DNA from: an uncultured Blautia sp.
GTDB lineage: Bacteria > Bacillota > Clostridia > Lachnospirales > Lachnospiraceae
Assembly (NCBI GenBank): GCA_934426285.1
Contig: CAKRYE010000048.1
Coordinates: forward strand, 1 to 14,899
Length of the DNA: 14,899 nucleotides
Reading direction: 5' to 3'
Positions within the stretch are counted from its first letter, which is position 1; every line of letters starts with the position of its first letter. The notes under the pieces were generated by a model. That model had not been told where the DNA came from. It did no database searches and saw nothing but the letters and a program-made list of their open reading frames with translations. A program made the translations under genes and the position numbers. Below, one piece after another: positions 6,745 to 14,651 of the stretch.

Positions 6745-7752
6745 ATGAGAAAAAATAAAAAAATAAGGATATTTCGGATTTTATGTGCAATGATTTGCTG
6801 TATCTGTCTGATGGGAACGTTGCCTGTGGAAAATGTGAGTGCAGCTTCCACACCGGTGAAGAAAAACGGACGTCTCAGTGTAAAAGGTACGAGACTGGTC
6901 AATTCCCAGGGAAAGACCGTGGTATTAAAAGGGGTCAGTACCCATGGAATCAACTGGTTTCCCCAGTATGTGAATAAGGCTGCTTTTAAGACACTGAGGG
7001 ATAACTGGGGCGTGAATTGTATCCGGCTGGCAATGTACACAGAGGAATATAATGGTTATTGTTCCGGAGGAAATCAGGCAGAGCTGAGAAAACTGATCAA
7101 CAATGGTGTGAAATATGCCACAGAACTGGGAATGTATGTGATTATTGACTGGCATATTTTAAGCGACGGAAATCCCGCAAAAAATAAAAAGCAGGCAATG
7201 TCATTTTTTAAATATATGGCAAAGAAATACAAAAACCAGAACAATATTTTTTATGAAATCTGTAATGAGCCTAATGGCGGTACATCCTGGAGCACGATCA
7301 AAAGCTATGCCTCATCAGTCATAAAGACCATACGCAAATATGATAAGAAAAATATTATTCTGGTGGGAACACCTACCTGGTCCCAGGATGTGGATGTGGC
7401 AGCGGACAGTCCTATCAAAGGATATTCCAATATTATGTACACCTTTCATTTTTATGCAGCCACTCACGGTGACAGCTACAGGCAGAAGGTACAGGCTGCT
7501 ATTCAGAAGGGACTGCCGGTTTTTGTCAGCGAATTTGGAATTTCTGAAAGCTCCGGGAATGGCAGAATTGACAAAAACGAAGCAAATAAGTGGATGCAGT
7601 TTCTGAAGAAAAATAAGATCAGCTATGTCTGCTGGAGCCTGTGTAATAAAAATGAAAGCTGTTCTCTGCTGAAAAGCTCCTGCAGCCGGACCGGTAATTT
7701 CAAAAAATTGGATCTGTCCCAGGCTGGCTTGTGGTACAAGTCTGTAAAATGA
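6745..7752 (+). CDS. Secreted glycoside hydrolase family 5 (endoglucanase-like)
   Basis: A 335-residue exported enzyme with a basic N-terminus, a hydrophobic core and a probable signal-peptide cleavage after NVSA (about 33). The rest is one (beta/alpha)8 GH5 domain: LKGVSTHG (about 61-68), IRLAMY with the conserved R94, DWH (135-137), the acid/base glutamate in NEP (N174, E175), HFY (235-237), and the nucleophile glutamate in SEFG (E263) followed by a conserved W297. GH5 enzymes cleave beta-1,4-linked glucans or mannans with retention of configuration. The sequence resembles bacterial GH5_2-type cellulases, so beta-glucan or cellulose is the likely substrate, but substrate cannot be settled by eye. 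There is no carbohydrate-binding module, dockerin or sorting signal. The start at 6745 is chosen because AAGGAGG lies directly before it; upstream in-frame GTG/ATG codons at 6718-6723 lack good spacing. Confidence 0.9.
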   Translation: MRKNKKIRIFRILCAMICCICLMGTLPVENVSAASTPVKKNGRLSVKGTRLVNSQGKTVVLKGVSTHGINWFPQYVNKAAFKTLRDNWGVNCIRLAMYTEEYNGYCSGGNQAELRKLINNGVKYATELGMYVIIDWHILSDGNPAKNKKQAMSFFKYMAKKYKNQNNIFYEICNEPNGGTSWSTIKSYASSVIKTIRKYDKKNIILVGTPTWSQDVDVAADSPIKGYSNIMYTFHFYAATHGDSYRQKVQAAIQKGLPVFVSEFGISESSGNGRIDKNEANKWMQFLKKNKISYVCWSLCNKNESCSLLKSSCSRTGNFKKLDLSQAGLWYKSVK

Positions 7753-7787
7753 CAGTAGGATAAAAGAATCTGATTTCTAAAAAGTTT

Positions 7788-7809
7788 ATGAAATTCTCAT
7801 GAAATTTTC
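7788..7809 (+). promoter_or_regulatory. Tandem 11-bp direct repeat upstream of the ftsH promoter (operator-like)
   Basis: ATGAAATTCTC (7788-7798) is followed directly by ATGAAATTTTC (7799-7809), 10 of 11 bases identical with one helical turn between copies. The second copy ends 9 bp before the -35 box. This geometry is typical of sites bound by OmpR/PhoB-family response regulators. No regulator gene is in the window, so the link is inference. Confidence 0.45.
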
Positions 7810-7818
7810 GGCCTTTTA

Positions 7819-7847
7819 TTGAAAATTACATGAATAAGTGATATGGT
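7819..7847 (+). promoter_or_regulatory. Promoter of ftsH
   Basis: TTGAAA (7819-7824), a 17-base spacer and TATGGT (7842-7847) form a moderate sigma-A promoter with a start near 7854 and a short leader. The less than perfect -10 and the repeat just upstream would suit a regulated promoter. Confidence 0.6.
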
Positions 7848-7881
7848 ACTTGTTACAAAATAACAAATGGAGGAAATGCCA

Positions 7882-9798
7882 ATGAACCTTGATAATAAAA
7901 AGCCAGGCAGAAAACCGCTTTATGTCTATTATATCATTGCAGCGGTTATTATAATTCTGCTGAATGTACTGCTTCTTCCTGCAATTGAGGGAAGAAAGGT
8001 ACAGACAACAGACTATAACACCTTTCTCACTGGCGTAGAGAAAAATTATGTAAAGGCAGTTGAGATTCAGGATAATTATATTTATTACGAAGTTGAGAGC
8101 GATGGACAGGAGTTATATTGCCGGACAGTAAAGGTGAATGATCCGGAGCTGGTAGACAGACTTCACGATGCAGGCGTAAAATTTGAAGCAGTTGCACCTC
8201 AGCAGACCTCTATCTGGGTGAGTATTCTGGCAGGATATGTACTGCCTATCCTTATCTTTATTCTTCTGGGACGCTGGCTCAGCAAGAAGATGATGAGTTC
8301 CATGGGAGGAGGACCGGGAGGTGCCATGTCCTTTGGAAAAAGTAATGCCAAGGTATATGTAAAATCATCCACAGGTATTAAATTTGCGGATGTAGCAGGC
8401 GAGGAGGAAGCCAAAGATCTGTTAAAGGAGATTGTAGATTATCTTCATAATCCTCAGAAATACAGAGAAATTGGCGCGTCTATGCCAAAAGGAGCCCTGC
8501 TTGTAGGCCCTCCGGGAACAGGTAAAACTCTTCTTGCAAAGGCTGTAGCAGGCGAGGCAGAGGTTCCGTTTTTCTCTATTTCCGGTTCGGAATTTGTGGA
8601 AATGTTTGTTGGTATGGGAGCAGCCAAGGTTCGTGATCTGTTTAAACAGGCCAATGAAAAGGCACCCTGTATTGTATTTATTGACGAGATAGATACCATT
8701 GGTAAGAAACGTGATGGTGCAGGATTTACAGGTGGTAATGATGAGCGTGAGCAGACATTAAACCAGCTGCTGACAGAGATGGACGGTTTTGATGGCTCTA
8801 AGGGTGTTGTGATCCTTGCTGCTACTAACAGACCGGATTCTCTTGATCCGGCTCTTCTCAGACCCGGCCGTTTTGACAGACGTATTCCGGTAGAGCTTCC
8901 GGATCTGAAGGGAAGAGAGGATATCCTTAAAGTTCATGCCAAGAAGATTAAAATTGCAGACTCCGTCCGTTTTGATGAGATTGCCAAGGCTGCAGCAGGA
9001 GCTTCCGGTGCAGAGCTTGCCAATATTGTAAATGAGGCTGCGCTCCGTGCAGTCCGTGACGGTAGAAAATTTGCTACACAGGCTGATTTTGAGGAGAGTA
9101 TTGAAGTAGTTATCGCCGGATATCAGAAGAAGAACCGGGTTCTTTCCAATAAGGAAAAACTTATTGTAGCTTATCATGAAATCGGCCATGCACTGGTTGC
9201 CGCAAAACAGACAGAATCCGCACCTGTTCATAAGATCACAATTATTCCGCGTACTTCAGGTGCCCTGGGATATACTATGCAGGTAGATGATGGTGACCAT
9301 TACCTTATGACAAAGGAAGAATTGGAGAATAAGATTGCTACCTTTACAGGCGGACGTGCAGCAGAGGAGCTTATTTTCCATTCCATTACCACAGGAGCTT
9401 CCAATGATATTGAGCAGGCTACCAAGATTGCCAGGGCTATGATCACCAGATATGGTATGAGTGAGGATTTCGATATGGTTGCTATGGAAAATGTTACCAA
9501 CCAGTATCTGGGAGGAGATTCCAGCCTTGCATGTTCCTTTGAAACACAGACACTTTTGGACAAGAAGGTTGTGGATCTGGTGAAAATGGAGCACCAGAAA
9601 GCTCTGAAGATTTTGCAGGACAATATCGGAAAGCTTCATGAGCTTGCAAAATATCTGTATGAACATGAGACTATTACAGGGGAAGAGTTTATGAAAATCC
9701 TGAATGATCCCCTTCCTTCTGTGAATATCGGGGCTGCAGGACAGGAGAATGCAGAAAAGGATTCAGAAGAAAATACAAAAGAGAATACAGAAGAATAG
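7882..9798 (+). CDS. ftsH: ATP-dependent zinc metalloprotease FtsH
   Basis: Membrane-anchored AAA+ protease that extracts and degrades misfolded membrane proteins and selected regulators as a hexamer. The 638-residue product has a first membrane helix (about 14-34), a small extracytoplasmic domain (35-110), a second helix (about 112-132) and a Gly-rich linker. The AAA module follows with Walker A GPPGTGKT (209-216), pore loop [11 protein letters not shown] (242-252), Walker B FIDEID (D268, E269) and a second region of homology around [14 protein letters not shown] (314-334). The zinc site is HEIGH (432-436), with the third ligand at about D509 in GASNDIE. The C-terminal tail is acidic and repetitive ([10 protein letters not shown]). 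The ATG at 7882 is chosen because GGAGG lies eight bases upstream; an in-frame ATG at 7867 has no ribosome site. It has its own promoter and terminator, so it is a single-gene unit. Confidence 0.97.
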   Translation: MNLDNKKPGRKPLYVYYIIAAVIIILLNVLLLPAIEGRKVQTTDYNTFLTGVEKNYVKAVEIQDNYIYYEVESDGQELYCRTVKVNDPELVDRLHDAGVKFEAVAPQQTSIWVSILAGYVLPILIFILLGRWLSKKMMSSMGGGPGGAMSFGKSNAKVYVKSSTGIKFADVAGEEEAKDLLKEIVDYLHNPQKYREIGASMPKGALLVGPPGTGKTLLAKAVAGEAEVPFFSISGSEFVEMFVGMGAAKVRDLFKQANEKAPCIVFIDEIDTIGKKRDGAGFTGGNDEREQTLNQLLTEMDGFDGSKGVVILAATNRPDSLDPALLRPGRFDRRIPVELPDLKGREDILKVHAKKIKIADSVRFDEIAKAAAGASGAELANIVNEAALRAVRDGRKFATQADFEESIEVVIAGYQKKNRVLSNKEKLIVAYHEIGHALVAAKQTESAPVHKITIIPRTSGALGYTMQVDDGDHYLMTKEELENKIATFTGGRAAEELIFHSITTGASNDIEQATKIARAMITRYGMSEDFDMVAMENVTNQYLGGDSSLACSFETQTLLDKKVVDLVKMEHQKALKILQDNIGKLHELAKYLYEHETITGEEFMKILNDPLPSVNIGAAGQENAEKDSEENTKENTEE

Positions 9799-9828
9799 AA
9801 CACATATTGACGAAAAAGTTATGCAGAG

Positions 9829-9861
9829 AAAGCAGCAGGAGAAGAATGCCTGCTGCTTTTT
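9829..9861 (+). terminator. Rho-independent terminator of ftsH
   Basis: An 11-bp stem AAAGCAGCAGG (9829-9839) with CCTGCTGCTTT (9849-9859), a 9-base loop and a T run to 9861, about 30 bp after the ftsH stop. Confidence 0.9.
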
Positions 9862-9906
9862 CCTGTCTTTCACCGGGTTGCTTTTACCGATGGTCAGGAT
9901 TCTTCC

Positions 9907-9935
9907 TTGTAAATCAGTCCGGGTTCAGTTATAAT
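9907..9935 (+). promoter_or_regulatory. Promoter of the zinc-finger gene and polA unit
   Basis: TTGTAA (9907-9912), a 17-base spacer and a perfect TATAAT (9930-9935) predict a start near 9942. This also helps choose the start of the following gene: an in-frame ATG at 9948 would be almost leaderless, whereas 10002 has AAGGGA in front. Confidence 0.75.
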
Positions 9936-10001
9936 AGGAACAATGAAATGAAGTTTAGCCAGTTGACAGAGGAAAAAGGACAGTCAGAAAGAAGGGACGT
10001 T

Positions 10002-10349
10002 ATGAACTGCCGTACTGCAGAGGGAATGGTAAACGGATATATTAATCATGAACTTTCTTTGAAGGAGCTGGAGGAATTTCTGGATCATATCCAGACATGT
10101 TCTTCCTGTTATGATGAATTGGAGACGTATTTTATTGTTCATGAGGCCATGCAGCAGCTGGATGACAATGGCAGCGGATCAGTGATGGATTTCAAGAGCC
10201 TTATGGAACAGGATATCCGGAAGTCCAGACGATATATCCGTAAGAAAAAATTAGGCCGTTTTTCAGTGGGAGTCCTTTTGTGTATATTGATTGTGGCTCT
10301 GGCTGCATTTATGGTATATGTGGTGATGCAGATGGTTCGTATTATCTGA
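10002..10349 (+). CDS. Zinc-finger (zf-HC2-type) single-pass membrane protein, anti-sigma-like
   Basis: A 115-residue protein. The N-terminal part carries the cysteine/histidine pattern of the anti-sigma zinc domain (C3 ... H29-x3-C33-x2-C36) with an INHELSLKELEEF helix between, as in zf-HC2 proteins. A basic stretch (RKSRRYIRKKK) precedes one C-terminal membrane helix (about 87-112), so the zinc domain should face the cytoplasm. Related proteins usually bind and restrain an ECF sigma factor encoded beside them, but no sigma gene lies next to this one: upstream is a terminated ftsH and 39 bp downstream is polA. It may act on a distant sigma factor or be a membrane-tethered zinc protein of another role. 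The helix has no extracytoplasmic sensor domain beyond a few residues. Family recognition is good; function is uncertain. Confidence 0.75.
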   Translation: MNCRTAEGMVNGYINHELSLKELEEFLDHIQTCSSCYDELETYFIVHEAMQQLDDNGSGSVMDFKSLMEQDIRKSRRYIRKKKLGRFSVGVLLCILIVALAAFMVYVVMQMVRII

Positions 10350-10388
10350 TCGCTAAATGAAGAGGTTGTTGTATGATTGGAGGAACTT

Positions 10389-13043
10389 ATGAGTGAAAAA
10401 ATATTACTGATCGACGGACACAGCATTTTAAACAGGGCTTTTTACGGTCTGCCGGATCTGACCAATTCTGAAGGAAAGCATACAGGGGCAGTCTATGGCT
10501 TTCTGAATATCCTTTTCAGAATTCTGGAGGAGGAAAAGCCACAGTATCTGACTGTGGCCTTTGATCTTCATGCACCTACCTTCCGTCATAAAATGTATGA
10601 GGCATACAAAGGAACCCGTAAACCCATGCCTGAGGAACTGAGAGAACAGGTGCCCCTGATCCAGGAAATGCTCACTGCCATGGGTGTAAAAATTGTTACT
10701 ATGGAAGGCTATGAAGCAGATGATATTCTGGGAACTTTGGCCGGCAGAAGTGAGAAGAAGGGGATGGATGTAACCATTCTCTCAGGAGACAGGGATTTAC
10801 TGCAGCTTGCCACAGAGAAAGTAATGATCCGTCTTCCCAGGACTGTGAGAGGAAAGACTACCATAGAGGATTTTCATGCAGAGCAGGTGCTGGAGAAATA
10901 TCAGGTAACACCTCCTCAGATTGTTGATCTGAAAGCTCTTATGGGAGACAGCGCAGATAATATTCCGGGAATCCCGGGAGTTGGTGAGAAAACTGCTACA
11001 AAGATCATAGTGGAATATGGCTCTGTTGAAAATGCCCATGAACATCTGGAGGAGATCAAACCTAACCGTGCAAAGGAATCTCTCAGAGAGCATTATGATC
11101 TGGCACAGCTTAGTAAAGCATTGGCTGCAATCAATACAGACAGCCCGGTAGAGTTTGATTATGAGCAGGCAAAGCTTGGAAATCTTTATACACAGGATGC
11201 ATTTTTGCTTTGTAAGCGATTGGAATTCAAAAATCTGCTGGGACGTTTTGACTCAGAAAATGCACAGCCACAGCAACAGATGCAGGAATTTTTCAGCTGC
11301 AGTGATCTGTCCGGATGTGAAACCCTTTTTGACAGATCTGCGAAGCAGGAATATGTGGGAGTTTCACTGATCGCAGAGCAGGGACAGGTATTTGGTGTGG
11401 GGCTGGCACTGGATGCTGAGGAAGTTTATTTTATCCCTGTGGAGGGATTGCTTACAGAGAATTATCTCTGTGGAAAGCTTCAGCAGCTTTTGCAGAAATC
11501 CTCCCATGGAGCTTTGACAATCTGCTCCATGGATGTGAAATCTATGCTGAAACATGTAGATGGTGAGGATTTTGGTGAGATTTTTGATACAGGAGTAGCT
11601 GCTTATCTTCTGAACCCGCTGAAATCATCATATACCTATGATGATATTGCAAAAGAATATTTAAATGGCCGGCTTCTTCCGTCCAGAGAGGAACTGCTGG
11701 GAAAAATGACCCTGGAAAAGGCATGGAAGCAGAGCGAGGACGGGCTGGTAAATATGGCTTGTTATATGGCATATACAGCACTTGTGAGCAGAGAACCTCT
11801 TTGCGAAGCGTTGAAAGAGACGGACATGTGGAGAGTTTACACAGAAATTGAGCTTCCTTTGATTTTTACATTGAATTCCATGGAAAAATGGGGAATCAAA
11901 GTAAAAGGGGAGGAACTGAAAAGCTATGGAGAGAGGCTGAATATCCGGATCGCAGAGCTGGAACAGCTGATCTGGAAACAGGCGGGAGAGGAATTTAACA
12001 TTAATTCTCCCAAACAGATGGGAATCATCCTTTTTGAAAAGCTGGGGTTAAAGGGTGGCAAGAAAACAAAAACAGGATATTCTACAGCTGCTGATATTTT
12101 GGAGAAGCTGGCACCGGAGTACCCGATTGTAAAAGATATTCTGGAGTACAGACAGCTGACAAAGCTGAAATCCACCTATGCAGATGGGCTGGAAAAGGTG
12201 ATCGAAAAGGATGGAAGAATCCATTCAACCTTCAATCAGACCATTACTGCTACCGGTCGTATCAGCAGCACAGAGCCTAACCTTCAGAATATTCCTGTAC
12301 GCATGGAATTGGGTCGCCTGATCCGTAAGGTTTTTGTACCGGAGGATGAGTATGTATTTCTGGATGCAGATTATTCCCAGATCGAGCTGCGTGTGCTGGC
12401 ACATATGTCAGGGGATGAGAAGCTGATCCAGGCTTACCGTGAGGCACAGGATATTCACAGACTGACAGCGTCACAGGTATTTCATGTGCCTTTTGATCAG
12501 GTAACTCCTTTACAGAGAAGAAATGCCAAGGCAGTTAATTTTGGAATTGTGTATGGAATCAGTTCCTTTGGACTCAGCCAGGACTTAAGTATTACCAGAA
12601 AAGAAGCAGCGGATTATATTGAAAGATATTTTGAAACTTATCCTAAAATCAAGGGATTTCTGGATGAGCTGGTGGAACTGGGTAAGGAAAAAGGCTATGT
12701 GACAACCATGTTTGGAAGACGAAGGCCAATTCCGGAATTGAAATCCAGTAATTTTATGCAGCGTTCTTTTGGGGAAAGAGTTGCCATGAATTCTCCTATT
12801 CAGGGAACAGCGGCAGATATTATTAAAATTGCTATGAACCGTGTCTATAAGCGACTGAAGGAAGAGGGACTGCGTTCCCGCCTGGTATTACAGGTTCATG
12901 ATGAGCTTCTTATAGAAACTTATAAAGAAGAAATTGAACAGGTTTCTGCAATCCTGGAGGAAGAAATGAAAGGGGCTGCGAACCTGTCAGTAGAACTGGA
13001 AGTGGATATGCACCAGGGCAATAACTGGTATGAAGCAAAGTAA
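10389..13043 (+). CDS. polA: DNA polymerase I
   Basis: Removes RNA primers and fills gaps in lagging-strand synthesis and excision repair. The 884-residue product has an N-terminal 5'-3' exonuclease domain (EADDILG at about 108-114, GDRDLLQL at about 132-139, GDSADNIPGIPGVGEKT at about 186-202). A middle domain in the place of the 3'-5' exonuclease follows (about 310-480), and then the polymerase domain: TATGRISSTEPNLQN (about 620-634), motif A DYSQIELR with catalytic D661, motif B with RRNAKAVNFG (K714), and motif C VHDE with catalytic D838. In the middle domain the first exonuclease motif (D-x-E) is replaced by hydrophobic residues near 321-330, so proofreading is probably absent, as in many Firmicute PolA proteins. 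The ATG at 10389 is preceded by GGAGG; an in-frame TTG lies at 10377. It is cotranscribed with the zinc-finger gene; a palindromic element abuts its stop. Confidence 0.97.
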   Translation: MSEKILLIDGHSILNRAFYGLPDLTNSEGKHTGAVYGFLNILFRILEEEKPQYLTVAFDLHAPTFRHKMYEAYKGTRKPMPEELREQVPLIQEMLTAMGVKIVTMEGYEADDILGTLAGRSEKKGMDVTILSGDRDLLQLATEKVMIRLPRTVRGKTTIEDFHAEQVLEKYQVTPPQIVDLKALMGDSADNIPGIPGVGEKTATKIIVEYGSVENAHEHLEEIKPNRAKESLREHYDLAQLSKALAAINTDSPVEFDYEQAKLGNLYTQDAFLLCKRLEFKNLLGRFDSENAQPQQQMQEFFSCSDLSGCETLFDRSAKQEYVGVSLIAEQGQVFGVGLALDAEEVYFIPVEGLLTENYLCGKLQQLLQKSSHGALTICSMDVKSMLKHVDGEDFGEIFDTGVAAYLLNPLKSSYTYDDIAKEYLNGRLLPSREELLGKMTLEKAWKQSEDGLVNMACYMAYTALVSREPLCEALKETDMWRVYTEIELPLIFTLNSMEKWGIKVKGEELKSYGERLNIRIAELEQLIWKQAGEEFNINSPKQMGIILFEKLGLKGGKKTKTGYSTAADILEKLAPEYPIVKDILEYRQLTKLKSTYADGLEKVIEKDGRIHSTFNQTITATGRISSTEPNLQNIPVRMELGRLIRKVFVPEDEYVFLDADYSQIELRVLAHMSGDEKLIQAYREAQDIHRLTASQVFHVPFDQVTPLQRRNAKAVNFGIVYGISSFGLSQDLSITRKEAADYIERYFETYPKIKGFLDELVELGKEKGYVTTMFGRRRPIPELKSSNFMQRSFGERVAMNSPIQGTAADIIKIAMNRVYKRLKEEGLRSRLVLQVHDELLIETYKEEIEQVSAILEEEMKGAANLSVELEVDMHQGNNWYEAK

Positions 13044-13045
13044 GA

Positions 13046-13210
13046 ACCTTTGGGTTACTGTTTACTGGTAATATCCCGCGAGGTGTTTTTGGTGAGCGAA
13101 GGTCACAGAAAACCTGAGACATACCGCGCGAATTTATGCGTTTAGCATAAATTCTGTGCATCGCGAAGCGTGTTGCTGGGAACGGAGTGAACAGTAACAC
13201 CTTAGGTATT
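13046..13210. repeat. Palindromic, repeat-like intergenic element between polA and coaE
   Basis: About 165 bp with imperfect ~17-bp inverted ends: ACCTTTGGGTTACTGTT at 13046-13062 and the complement of ACCTAAGGTGTTACTGTT at 13190-13207, of which GTTACTGTT/AACAGTAAC is perfect. Inside is a perfect 10-bp stem GAATTTATGC/GCATAAATTC (13130-13139 with 13145-13154), extended by GCGC/GTGC past a one-base bulge, plus smaller hairpins such as GTGA/TCAC and CGC-GAA-GCG. GTAAGA occurs just before the left end (13040-13045, overlapping the polA stop) and 3 bp beyond the right inverted end (13211-13216), possibly a target duplication. It is more GC-rich with CGCG steps than its surroundings and codes for nothing I recognise. 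It is most likely a dispersed non-coding repeat (MITE- or REP-like); copy number is unknown from here. Confidence 0.6.
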
Positions 13211-13254
13211 GTAAGACAGAGAAACAATTGGTGGATACCTGGTTAGGAGTATAA

Positions 13255-13854
13255 ATGATTACAATAGGGATTACCGGCGGAGTGGGAGCCGGCAAGAGTA
13301 CAGTGCTGGATTTTCTGGAACAGGAATATCAGGCATATGTGATGAAAGCAGATGAAATAGGTCATCTGGTGATGGAACCGGGACAATCCTGTTACGAACC
13401 GGTGATTGCATTATTTGGAAAACAGGTTATAAAAAATGATAAAACTATTGACCGCAGACTGGTTTCGGATGTAGTATTTTCACATCCGGACATGCTTGGG
13501 AAATTAAACCACATTATTCATCCTGCTGTGAAGGAATACATCCGCAGACAGCTTGCCCTGAAAAAGGAAGAGGGACAGAGAATCTGTGTGGTAGAAGCAG
13601 CTCTTCTTCTGGAGGATCATTATGAGGAATTCTGTGATACTGTCTGGTATATCCATACGGATTCAGAGATCCGTATCCGTAGGTTGATGGAAAGCAGGGG
13701 ATATACCAGGGAGAAATCAATGAGTATTATAGCCAGTCAGGCACCGGAAGAATTTTTCAGGGCACATACAGACTATGTGGTTACAAATAATGCTGATCTG
13801 GAGGACACCTGTCAACAGATCAGGGAAGGAATTAGAAAATATGAGACTTTGTAG
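13255..13854 (+). CDS. coaE: Dephospho-CoA kinase
   Basis: Phosphorylates the 3'-hydroxyl of dephospho-CoA to give coenzyme A, the last step of CoA synthesis; cytoplasmic P-loop kinase. The 199-residue length is normal. The P-loop GGVGAGKS is at 8-15, the conserved ADEIGH (D33) follows, and DRRLVSDVVF, LNHIIHP and EAALLLE mark the substrate-binding and lid regions expected in the family. AGGAG is five bases before the ATG. It lies downstream of polA, separated by the palindromic element, and overlaps the next gene by 14 bases, so coaE, the metallo-beta-lactamase-fold gene and the ACT-domain gene are probably one transcription unit. No clear promoter is seen right before coaE; read-through from polA is possible. 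Confidence 0.96.
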   Translation: MITIGITGGVGAGKSTVLDFLEQEYQAYVMKADEIGHLVMEPGQSCYEPVIALFGKQVIKNDKTIDRRLVSDVVFSHPDMLGKLNHIIHPAVKEYIRRQLALKKEEGQRICVVEAALLLEDHYEEFCDTVWYIHTDSEIRIRRLMESRGYTREKSMSIIASQAPEEFFRAHTDYVVTNNADLEDTCQQIREGIRKYETL

Positions 13855-14635
13855 TATTGCCAGCGGCAGCAGTGGGAACTGTATTTATGTAGGCTCTGAT
13901 CAGACACATCTGCTGGTAGATGTGGGAATCAGTGGTAAGCGCGTGGAGCAGGGGCTGAATGAGCTGGAGCTGACAGGAAGAGATATTGATGGTGTTCTGA
14001 TCACCCATGAGCATTCGGATCATATTAAGGGACTGGGAGTGCTTGCCAGAAAGTATCAGATACCTGTTTATACCACAGGAGGTACGGTGGATGCCTTATC
14101 CAGAATGAATCTTGGGAAAATGCCGGAAGGGATTTTCCATGAGATCAGGGAAGATGAGACATTTTCAGTGGGAGATCTGAACATAAATCCTTTTACGATC
14201 TCTCATGATGCCGCGCAGCCGGTAGGATACCGTATAGAATGTGATGACCACTCTGTGGGAATTGCCACAGACCTTGGAAAATATAATGAATACATAATTG
14301 AGAATCTCCAGAATCTGGATGCCCTTCTTCTGGAGGCAAACCATGATATCCGTATGCTTCAGGTGGGAAAATATCCTTATTATCTAAAACAGAGGATTCT
14401 GGGAGACAGAGGACATCTTTCTAATGAAAATGCAGGCAGACTTTTATGCAGGCTTCTTCATGACAATATGAAAGCTATTTTCCTGGGACATTTAAGCAGA
14501 GAAAATAACTATGAAGAGCTGGCCTATGAGACTGTGTGCTCAGAAGTAACCTTAGGTGACAACCCTTATAAGTCCCGTGATTTTAAAATACAGGTGGCAA
14601 AGAGGGATTGCATATCAGAAGTAATTACAGTGTAG
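13841..14635 (+). CDS. walJ: Metallo-beta-lactamase-fold hydrolase, WalJ/YycJ family
   Basis: A 264-residue protein of the WalJ/YycJ type, a cytoplasmic MBL-fold hydrolase thought to act on nucleic acid (5'-3' exonuclease-like) and linked in Bacilli to DNA replication and cell-wall regulation. It starts with the family pattern CSIASGSSGNCIYV, then LLVDVGIS, the metal-binding THEHSDH (H56, H58, D60, H61), SHDAAQPVGYR (H122), ATDLG (D144), EANHD and a late GHLSREN histidine. All usual zinc ligands therefore look intact. The ATG at 13841 lies inside the end of coaE (14-base overlap) with AAGGA upstream; in-frame codons further upstream would extend deep into coaE. In Bacilli this gene follows walRK; here it sits with coaE and polA, a different context. 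The family assignment is good, while the physiological substrate is uncertain. Confidence 0.88.
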   Translation: MRLCSIASGSSGNCIYVGSDQTHLLVDVGISGKRVEQGLNELELTGRDIDGVLITHEHSDHIKGLGVLARKYQIPVYTTGGTVDALSRMNLGKMPEGIFHEIREDETFSVGDLNINPFTISHDAAQPVGYRIECDDHSVGIATDLGKYNEYIIENLQNLDALLLEANHDIRMLQVGKYPYYLKQRILGDRGHLSNENAGRLLCRLLHDNMKAIFLGHLSRENNYEELAYETVCSEVTLGDNPYKSRDFKIQVAKRDCISEVITV

Positions 14636-14651
14636 AAAGGACAAAGAACTT

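Noticed and set aside
9807..10001. Upstream extension of the zinc-finger gene to 9807 or 9948
   Set aside because: The extension would run through the ftsH terminator and the predicted promoter; the ATG at 10002 has a ribosome site and starts the zf-HC2 pattern.
12910..13227. Minus-strand open frame covering the polA-coaE gap
   Set aside because: It runs through the palindromic element and the end of polA, has no recognisable domain, and is better explained by the structured repeat.
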